This document shows, piece by piece, positions 1-5,157 of a stretch of 9,485 nt of DNA. Where the stretch lies: contig JAEWVY010000107.1 of assembly GCA_023396625.1 (NCBI GenBank), positions 1 through 9,485 on the forward strand. The letters run 5' to 3'. The notes under the pieces were generated by a model. It made no database searches. It was given only the letters and a program-made list of their open reading frames with translations, and had not been told where the DNA came from. This stretch comes from Pseudomonadota bacterium (GTDB lineage Bacteria > Pseudomonadota > Gammaproteobacteria > Burkholderiales > Burkholderiaceae_C). Position numbers and translations under genes: made by a program. Position 1 is the stretch's first letter; every line of letters begins with the position of its first letter.

Positions 1-25
1 ACTATATATACAACGCTGGAAAATC
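1..25 (+). promoter_or_regulatory. AT-rich leader before the copper operon, possible -10 element
   Basis: The first 25 bases are much richer in A and T than the rest of the window and include an alternating TA run at 4-10 that could serve as a -10 box. A GGAA at 18-21 could be a ribosome binding site, although it sits only 4 bases before the ATG at 26. The matching -35 region would lie outside the window, so neither promoter nor operator can be confirmed. If the -10 is real, the leader would be only about 10 bases long. Confidence 0.25.
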
Positions 26-1462
26 ATGATTTCATTCATCAACAAAGCTCTACCCCCTCTGCTGGGCATGGCGCTCGCCGGCTGCGCGGTGACTTCACCC
101 GAGGCGCAACGAGAGGCGCTGGGTCCACTGCTGGCGGGCCGTACCGGAAACGTTCAGATCAGCCCGGCCGATCTGGCCCCGGCCCGCACGCCGTCAACCG
201 ACATGGTGGCACGCATCGACGCCTTGCTTGCCGCGCCGCTCACCGCCGAGGCCGCCGTGCGGATGGCTGTGCTGAACAATCCTGGCCTGCAAGCGAGCCT
301 GGCCACCTTGCAGCTCGGGGAAGCCGAACGCGCCCGAGTGGCGCAACCGCCAAACCCCGTATTGCGCTTCAGCCGGCTGGTGGAAGGGCAGGGGCTCGAG
401 ATCGATCGCGCGTTGCGTTTCGACGTGCTGGGCCTGCTGACCCTGCCGTGGCGGCTGCGCTGGCAGGAGCGGCAGCTCGCGCTGGTCCAGGTGCAGGCCG
501 CGCAGGACGTGATTCGTCTGGCCGCCGACACCCGCAAGGCTTGGCTGCGCGCCGTGGCAGCACAACAGGTTGCCGACTACACCGACATCGCCCGCGAAGC
601 CGCTGAAGCAGCCGCTGAACTGGCTCGGCGCAGGGTCCGCGCGGGCAATGACAGCCGGTACAGCCAGGCCCGGGAGCAAGCACAACTCGCGGACGCGGTC
701 CTTCAGGTCACGCGGGCCAGGCAGGCTGCCCTGCGCGAACGGGAACAACTGGCGCGCCTGCTCGGCCTGCCAGACTCCCGGCGGCTGCCATTGCCTCCCC
801 ACCTGCCCGAGCTGCCCGCAACCCTGTCGCTTGATCTCACGGCAGCAGAAACCATGGCCCTGCGTGATCGCCTCGACGTGCGTGCCGCACACGATGAAGT
901 CGACAACCTGGCCGACTCCATGGGACTGAACCGGCTCAGCGCCACGCTCGGAGAAACCAACTTCAGCGTGCAGCGCAACACCGCTTTCGCGGGCGACGGC
1001 GGACCGCGCCATACCCAGCACGGCTGGGAGCTCGAGATCCCCGTGCCGATATTCGATGCAGGTGGCGCCCGCCATGCCCGTGCGCAGGCGCAGCTACTCG
1101 GCGCCACCGCCCGCGCACGGGAGGTTGCCGTGCGCGCCCGCTCGGAGGTCCGAGAGGCCTGGCATGCCTGGCACGCCACCCACGCGGTGGCCAGACAGTA
1201 TCAAGACCACATCGTGCCGCTGCACAAGTTGATCCACGAGGAAACCGTGCTGCGCTACAACGGCATGCTGCTCGGTACCCGCGACCTGTTGGCCGAGACG
1301 CGCCGACAGGCCCTGACCGTCGCCGCCGCCATCGAGGCACAACGCGATTTCTGGGTGGCCGACACCGACCTGCACGTCGCAGTGACCAGTGCCTCACCCA
1401 GCGCCTTGGCCGCCCTCGATTCGCCGACGGCCGCCTCCGCCGACACCACCGCAGGACACTGA
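26..1462 (+). CDS. TolC-family outer-membrane efflux lipoprotein (CusC/CzcC-like)
   Basis: This is a 478-residue outer-membrane channel protein of the TolC/OEP family, the exit duct of a tripartite efflux pump. The N-terminus is a lipoprotein signal: Lys7, a hydrophobic stretch, then the lipobox L17-A18-G19-C20, so Cys20 is the predicted lipidated residue, as in CusC and OprM. The rest is Ala/Leu/Arg/Glu-rich helix with the two-fold internal OEP layout (about residues 70-265 and 285-455), and the length is normal for the family. The ATG at 26 is chosen because it gives a complete signal peptide; Met15 would cut into it. The next gene starts 3 bases after its stop and encodes a copper oxidase, which suggests copper or another heavy metal as substrate. 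TolC proteins need an inner-membrane pump and an adaptor, and neither is in the window. Family assignment is firm; the metal is inferred from context. Confidence 0.9.
   Translation: MISFINKALPPLLGMALAGCAVTSPEAQREALGPLLAGRTGNVQISPADLAPARTPSTDMVARIDALLAAPLTAEAAVRMAVLNNPGLQASLATLQLGEAERARVAQPPNPVLRFSRLVEGQGLEIDRALRFDVLGLLTLPWRLRWQERQLALVQVQAAQDVIRLAADTRKAWLRAVAAQQVADYTDIAREAAEAAAELARRRVRAGNDSRYSQAREQAQLADAVLQVTRARQAALREREQLARLLGLPDSRRLPLPPHLPELPATLSLDLTAAETMALRDRLDVRAAHDEVDNLADSMGLNRLSATLGETNFSVQRNTAFAGDGGPRHTQHGWELEIPVPIFDAGGARHARAQAQLLGATARAREVAVRARSEVREAWHAWHATHAVARQYQDHIVPLHKLIHEETVLRYNGMLLGTRDLLAETRRQALTVAAAIEAQRDFWVADTDLHVAVTSASPSALAALDSPTAASADTTAGH
1453..1456 (+). promoter_or_regulatory. 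Ribosome binding site of the multicopper oxidase gene
   Basis: AGGA lies inside the last codons of the TolC-family gene, 9 bases before the ATG at 1466. Because the site sits in the upstream gene and the gap after its stop is 3 bases, translation of the oxidase is probably coupled to that of the channel protein. Confidence 0.5.
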
Positions 1463-1465
1463 CCC

Positions 1466-2869
1466 ATGAAAAGAAGACAACTTCTCACCAGCCTGGCACA
1501 AACCACTGGTCTTGCCGTCGCCGCCGCCTCCGTCAGTCGCGCCGCCCTGGCCGCCCTGCCGGAAGCTCCACAGCAAACCCGTGCCGACACGGCGCCGCCG
1601 CTCGTGCCGCCAAACGGCCGGCCCTACCAGCCTGTCGTCACGCTCAACGGCTGGACCTGCCCATGGCGCATGACCGCCGGTGTCAAGGAATTTCACCTGG
1701 TGGCCGAGCCCGTGGTACGCGAGATGGCGCCTGGCTTCAAAGTCAACATGTGGGGCTACAACGGCCAGTCGCCAGGACCGACCCTTGAGGTCGTCGAAGG
1801 CGACCGGGTGCGCATTTTCGTCACCAATCGACTGCCAGAACACACCACCATCCACTGGCACGGCCAACGACTGCCCAATGGCATGGACGGCGTGGGTGGC
1901 CTGACCCAGCCGCAGATCCCGGTCGGCAAGACATACGTGTACGAGTTCGTCGCGCGCCGGCCGGGTACCTTCATGTACCACCCGCACGCCGACGAGATGA
2001 CACAGATGGCCATGGGACTCATGGGACTGTGGATCACCCATCCCAGGAAGCGGCACCCGCACATCGCGGACGTGCAGCGCGACTATGCCTTCCTGCTCAA
2101 CGCCTTCGATGTCGAGCCTGGCAGCATGACGCCACGGGTCAACACCATGCTGGACTTCAACATCTGGAGCTGGAACAGCCGCATCTTTCCTGGCATCGAC
2201 CCGCTGGTGGCCCGCCAGGGCGACCGAGTGCGCATCCGCGTGGGCAACCTGACCATGACCAATCACCCGATCCACCTGCACGGCCACGAATTCGAGGTGA
2301 CCGGGACCGATGGCGGCCCCGTGCCCGCCATCGCACGCTGGCCCGAGGTCACGACCGACGTGGCCGTTGGCCAGATGCGCCAGATCGAGCTGATCGCGGA
2401 CGAACCCGGCGATTGGGCCCTGCACTGCCACAAGAGCCATCACACGATGGGCCCCATGAGCCACGACACCCCGACGCAGATCGGCGTGGAGCATGCGGAT
2501 CTGGTGCAGAAAATCCGCAAACTCGTTCCGGACTACATGGTCATGGGCGATCGTGGAATGGCCGACATGGGCGATATGGAAATGCCGCTGCCAGACAACA
2601 CCGCGCCCATGATGACGGGCCAGGGCCCCTGGGGACCGCTGGAGATGGGCGGCATGTTCAGCACGCTCAAAGTCCGTGCCGATCAACCCCGGGACAGCTA
2701 CCGGGACCCCGGCAATTATCGGCATCCCACGGGAACGCAGGCCTGGGAATGGCAAGGAGCGGACACGGGCGACGCCGGCTTGCCCCCAGCACCTCGCCCA
2801 AACAGCGCCGCCACAGATTCACAACCCATCCGCGCCAGTGCGCGCAGGCCGGCCGGCCATCGTCACTGA
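1466..2869 (+). CDS. Two-domain multicopper oxidase, Tat-exported, with Met-rich C-terminal segment
   Basis: This 467-residue periplasmic multicopper oxidase probably oxidises Cu(I) to the less harmful Cu(II), with O2 as acceptor. The N-terminus has a Tat-like signal (K2-R-R-Q-L-L, hydrophobic region, likely cleavage after Ala29), as expected for an enzyme exported folded. All four copper-binding motifs are present: HWHG at 130-133, HPH at 172-174, HPIHLHGH at 267-274, and HCH at 320-322 followed by His326 and Met331, which gives the type 1 copper ligands (His267, Cys321, His326, Met331) and a complete trinuclear set. Only about 93 residues separate motifs 2 and 3, so there are two cupredoxin domains, not the three of CueO or CopA. 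Two-domain oxidases of known structure are trimers with the trinuclear site between subunits; the same is inferred here. Residues 358-397 contain ten methionines, a likely Cu(I)-binding segment. The last 30 or so residues are Pro/Ala/Arg-rich and not recognisable. Confidence 0.92.
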   Translation: MKRRQLLTSLAQTTGLAVAAASVSRAALAALPEAPQQTRADTAPPLVPPNGRPYQPVVTLNGWTCPWRMTAGVKEFHLVAEPVVREMAPGFKVNMWGYNGQSPGPTLEVVEGDRVRIFVTNRLPEHTTIHWHGQRLPNGMDGVGGLTQPQIPVGKTYVYEFVARRPGTFMYHPHADEMTQMAMGLMGLWITHPRKRHPHIADVQRDYAFLLNAFDVEPGSMTPRVNTMLDFNIWSWNSRIFPGIDPLVARQGDRVRIRVGNLTMTNHPIHLHGHEFEVTGTDGGPVPAIARWPEVTTDVAVGQMRQIELIADEPGDWALHCHKSHHTMGPMSHDTPTQIGVEHADLVQKIRKLVPDYMVMGDRGMADMGDMEMPLPDNTAPMMTGQGPWGPLEMGGMFSTLKVRADQPRDSYRDPGNYRHPTGTQAWEWQGADTGDAGLPPAPRPNSAATDSQPIRASARRPAGHRH

Positions 2870-2897
2870 CCACCCGCCCCAACGAAAGCATCGAACC

Positions 2898-3410
2898 ATG
2901 AAAACCACCTGTTTTCCCCTCTCCCGCCGTCGGCTGGTCGTCGCGCTGGGTTCCCTTGGGTTGCTGGCCACACGTGCCACCGCAGCCAGCAATGCCGGGG
3001 AGTCCTCCGCCTCGCGCACGCTTGTGGAAGTCTGGAAAGACCCATCGTGCGGCTGCTGCAAGGACTGGATCGTCCACATGGAAGCCCACGGCTTCATCGT
3101 CACCGTGCACGAAACCGGCCGCAGTGCCACGCGCGCCAGACTTGGCCTGCCGGCAAATCTGGGTGCCTGCCATACCGCACTGGCCGGCGGCTACCTGATC
3201 GAGGGTCACGTGCCCGCCAGCGATGTGCGCGCCCTGCTGCGCGCCAAGCCCATCGCGCTCGGCCTGACGGTGCCCGGCATGCCTGTTGGCGCCCCCGGAA
3301 TGGATGGGCCAGCCTACGGACAACGGCGCGACCCATATGATGTGTTGCTGGTCGACAAGAGCGGCCACACCACCGTCTTCCGTTCCTACCACCGCAAGGA
3401 GGCCGCATGA
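2898..3410 (+). CDS. copG: CopG-type DUF411 copper-resistance protein
   Basis: This is a 170-residue exported protein of the DUF411 family. The family includes Pseudomonas/Vibrio CopG, known to have a thioredoxin-like fold and a cysteine-bridged cluster of four copper ions; it is unrelated to the plasmid repressor CopG. Diagnostic residues are C51-G-C53-C54-K55 after a short beta strand, and Cys91-His92 later in the domain. A Met/Gly/Pro-rich loop follows near residue 130. The N-terminus has a twin-arginine-like S9-R-R-R-L-V followed by a hydrophobic stretch, with likely cleavage near Ala29. The start at 2898 is chosen because it gives this signal peptide; the reading frame is open further upstream but overlaps the oxidase gene in another frame. 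The Shine-Dalgarno sequence is weak, 28 bases after the oxidase stop. The likely role is periplasmic copper binding or redox handling alongside the oxidase. Family is clear; the symbol rests on similarity. Confidence 0.88.
   Translation: MKTTCFPLSRRRLVVALGSLGLLATRATAASNAGESSASRTLVEVWKDPSCGCCKDWIVHMEAHGFIVTVHETGRSATRARLGLPANLGACHTALAGGYLIEGHVPASDVRALLRAKPIALGLTVPGMPVGAPGMDGPAYGQRRDPYDVLLVDKSGHTTVFRSYHRKEAA
3396..3402 (+). promoter_or_regulatory. Strong Shine-Dalgarno of the CusF-like gene
   Basis: AAGGAGG sits 4 bases before the ATG at 3407 and inside the last codons of the DUF411 gene. It is the best ribosome binding site in the copper operon, which suggests that the small copper carrier is made in larger amounts than its neighbours. 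It also supports 3407 as the start. Confidence 0.75.
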
Positions 3411-3766
3411 AACGTATTCACGTGTCCCTTGCCCTGCTGCTGGTCAGTCTGCTTGCTGCTGGCGCGGCGCCGGCCCAGGGCACCGCGCCGGAACCCGCGA
3501 GCGAACATCCTGGCCATTCCGCGCCAACCGACGCCACCCCCACGGCATGGAGCGAGGGCGAAATCGTCCGGCTTGACACCGTCACAGGACGTGTCACGTT
3601 GCGTCACGGCGAAATCGCCAACCTCGGCATGCCCTCCATGACCATGGTGTTCCGCGTCCAGGACACTGCCCTGCTGGAGCCGTTCAAGACCGGCGACAAA
3701 GTACGCTTCCAAGCCGAGAAGCGTCATGGCCTCCACATCGTCACACAGATGGAAGCCGCGCGCTGA
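3407..3766 (+). CDS. CusF-like periplasmic copper-binding protein
   Basis: This 119-residue protein combines a Sec signal peptide (K2-R3, a leucine-rich core, likely cleavage after Ala23) with a small five-stranded CusF-type domain at about residues 48-116. CusF proteins carry Cu(I) or Ag(I) in the periplasm to an efflux pump. The metal ligands of E. coli CusF (His36, Met47, Met49) match His67, Met78 and Met80 here, in the run G74-M-P-S-M-T-M-V-F. The position of CusF Trp44, which caps the copper through a cation-pi contact, is Met75. Between signal and domain is a short His/Pro-rich linker (His34, His37). The start codon overlaps the stop of the DUF411 gene (ATGA), so the two are translationally coupled, and this is the last gene of the copper operon. 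Its usual partner, CusB/CusA, is not visible. Family is secure; copper rather than silver is inferred from the neighbours. Confidence 0.9.
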   Translation: MKRIHVSLALLLVSLLAAGAAPAQGTAPEPASEHPGHSAPTDATPTAWSEGEIVRLDTVTGRVTLRHGEIANLGMPSMTMVFRVQDTALLEPFKTGDKVRFQAEKRHGLHIVTQMEAAR

Positions 3767-3782
3767 ACTCAGTGGCCCCGAA

Positions 3783-3800
3783 TGCCCTGCCGTCAGGGCA
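3783..3800 (+). terminator. Hairpin after the copper operon, possible terminator
   Basis: TGCCCTG at 3783-3789 and CAGGGCA at 3794-3800 form a perfect 7-bp stem with a 4-base CCGT loop, 16 bases after the stop of the CusF-like gene. The position fits the end of the operon. No T-run follows, so it would not be a classic intrinsic terminator; it could instead stabilise the mRNA 3' end or act together with Rho. Confidence 0.45.
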
Positions 3801-3915
3801 CGGTCATGTCGTGCGCACCGGGACCGACGAAAACGGATTGCATTGCGACGTCCAGCGGGGCCACCTCCTCCCCTCCTTGCACACGAACTGCTCGGCGAGG
3901 GAGAAAGGTGTTCGC

Positions 3916-3938
3916 GCGCCATTTTCCATGGATGGCGC
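3916..3938. repeat. Inverted repeat in the intergenic gap
   Basis: GCGCCAT at 3916-3922 is matched by ATGGCGC at 3932-3938, a perfect 7-bp inverted repeat around a 9-base centre; two further G-T pairs could extend the stem on the RNA level. It lies 164 bases before the hydrolase start. It could be an operator half-site pair or an RNA hairpin, and the sequence does not decide between these. Confidence 0.4.
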
Positions 3939-4102
3939 ATCCCGACCCTGCTTCCCGCCCGAAGCGGCGCGTCGGGCGCCACGGGCGCTGGACCACTCCC
4001 TCTCGCCATGGCCGATCCGGGACGCGACGCACCGGTACAGGCCGGCGTTGGCCCAAGATTCAAGGCATGCCCTTCCATGGCCAAGCGCCATAATCGGCGG
4101 AC

Positions 4103-5155
4103 ATGCGCAACCTCTCCGCTCCAGACGTCAATGGCGCCATCACCGACGTTGCTGGCGTCGAACTTGGCCACCACACCGACCCGCGGCGCCCGACCGGGTG
4201 TACTGTGGTGCTGGTACGCGGCGGTGCAACAGGTGGCGTGGATGTCCGCGGTGCGGCGCCGGGCACACGCGAAACCGATCTGCTCGACCCCTGCAACACT
4301 GTCGGCACAGTCCACGCGGTATTGCTCGCCGGGGGCAGCGCCTTCGGCCTGGACGCAGCAACCGGCGTGATGCGCTGGCTGGACCAGCAGGGCATCGGCC
4401 TGGACGTGGGTGTTGCGCGAGTGCCCATCGTGCCAGGCGCCGTGTTGTTCGATCTGCACGTTGGAGATCCCACCATCCGACCGGACGCCGAAGCCGGTTT
4501 CGCCGCCTGCGAGGTGGCGAGCAACCACGCCTGTGCCGAGGGCAATGTCGGTGCGGGGGCCGGAGCCACTGTCGGCAAAATGTTCGGCATGCCCTCGGCC
4601 ATGAAAAGCGGTATCGGCACCGCGTCGGTCCGTTTGGGTGAGGTGACCGTCGGGGCCATCGTGGCCTGCAATGCCCTTGGCGACGTGGTCGATCCCGAGA
4701 CAGGCCTGCTGCTCGCGGGCGCCCGCACCACCACGGGGGATGCCCTGCGCGATACCCGACGTGCGCTGCTGCACGGTGAAGCCCCTCTACCGATTCTCGC
4801 GGGGACCCAAACCACCATCGGCGTCATCGCCACCGATGCGGTATTGACAAAAATCCAGGCAAAGCGGCTGGCCATGATGGGCCATGATGGTCTGGCGCGC
4901 AGTGTCAACCCGGTTCATACGCTCTCCGACGGCGACACCCTGTTCGCGCTCGGCACCGGCCTGACCGGGCCCGGACCGGGCTTGCTTGTGCTGGGCGTGA
5001 TGGCTGCCGAGGCCGTGGCACGTGCCACGGTGCGTGCTGTGCTGGCGGCTCGTTCCTTGACCCACGGCGACCTTGTGCTGCCTGCGGCATGCGACCTGCT
5101 CCGTCACGATCGGTCGCAGCCACCACCCGTCAGCCCTGTGGCTCTACCTCGCTGA
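4103..5155 (+). CDS. P1-family (DmpA/NylC-type) Ntn hydrolase, peptidase family S58
   Basis: This 350-residue protein belongs to the P1 peptidase family, which includes the aminopeptidase DmpA, beta-aminopeptidase BapA and nylon-oligomer hydrolase NylC. They are made as one chain and cut themselves so that a Ser or Thr becomes the N-terminal nucleophile of the small subunit. The family pattern is clear: Gly-rich G-N-V-G-A-G-A-G-A near residue 150, V-A-C-N-A-L-G-D-V near 190, then T237-T-I-G-V-I-A-T-D-A and a D-G-D-T motif. Thr237 is the predicted nucleophile. Lys159, Asn190 and Thr237 have spacing (31 and 47) close to NylC Lys189, Asn219 and Thr267 (30 and 48). The residue before the cut is Gln236 where NylC has Asn. 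There is no signal peptide, so it is cytoplasmic. The start at 4103 has a weak GGCGG just upstream. The substrate is unknown, probably a small peptide or amide. The TAXI gene follows 2 bases after its stop. Confidence 0.88.
   Translation: MRNLSAPDVNGAITDVAGVELGHHTDPRRPTGCTVVLVRGGATGGVDVRGAAPGTRETDLLDPCNTVGTVHAVLLAGGSAFGLDAATGVMRWLDQQGIGLDVGVARVPIVPGAVLFDLHVGDPTIRPDAEAGFAACEVASNHACAEGNVGAGAGATVGKMFGMPSAMKSGIGTASVRLGEVTVGAIVACNALGDVVDPETGLLLAGARTTTGDALRDTRRALLHGEAPLPILAGTQTTIGVIATDAVLTKIQAKRLAMMGHDGLARSVNPVHTLSDGDTLFALGTGLTGPGPGLLVLGVMAAEAVARATVRAVLAARSLTHGDLVLPAACDLLRHDRSQPPPVSPVALPR
5013..5030. repeat. Perfect 18-bp palindrome inside the hydrolase gene
   Basis: CCGTGGCAC is followed directly by its reverse complement GTGCCACGG, giving a perfect palindrome with no spacer and a CACGTG core. 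It lies in the last part of the hydrolase coding region, 127 bases before the TAXI start, over ordinary-looking Ala/Val/Arg/Thr codons. It could be a binding site for a dimeric regulator of the downstream gene, or chance. Confidence 0.6.
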
Positions 5156-5157
5156 AC

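Larger units (their letters stand above)
3767..4102 (+). other. 336-base non-coding gap with several hairpins
   Basis: This is the only long gap in the window, between the copper operon and the hydrolase gene. Open frames cross it on both strands, but their translations look like shadow sequence (Arg/Pro/Ser-rich, no family recognised) and none has a convincing start. It holds a perfect 7-bp hairpin at 3783-3800, a second at 3916-3938, and mutually exclusive 5-bp stems at 3966-3980 and 3976-3988 that share one arm. A CATAAT at 4089-4094 resembles a -10 box but lacks a recognisable -35. No CueR-type or CopR-type operator was recognised. It probably carries the end of the copper transcript and the promoter of the next unit. 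Confidence 0.5.

Noticed and set aside
1394..2755. 453-codon open frame antisense to the copper oxidase
   Set aside because: The opposite strand encodes all four multicopper oxidase motifs; this frame is rich in His, Val and Gly, as expected of an antisense shadow.
4089..4094. CATAAT as the -10 box of the hydrolase promoter
   Set aside because: No -35-like hexamer lies 16-18 bases upstream, and the box ends only 8 bases before the ATG, so the transcript would be almost leaderless. Kept only as a remark in the gap entry.
3772..4641. Long open frame on the + strand crossing the gap and the hydrolase gene
   Set aside because: Its translation is Arg/His/Pro-rich with no family pattern, and it overlaps the clearly conserved hydrolase frame, so it is a high-GC shadow frame.
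3386..4774. 462-codon open frame on the - strand spanning three + strand features
   Set aside because: It runs across two well-supported genes and the gap and shows no recognisable domain.
4871..4890. Direct tandem repeat of a 10-base unit (GCCATGATGG twice)
   Set aside because: It encodes a stretch that matches the usual P1-family sequence in length and pattern, so it looks like coincidence of codons rather than slippage.
5057..5062. TTGACC as a -35 box for the TAXI gene
   Set aside because: There is no -10-like sequence at the right distance; the region is GC-rich coding sequence.
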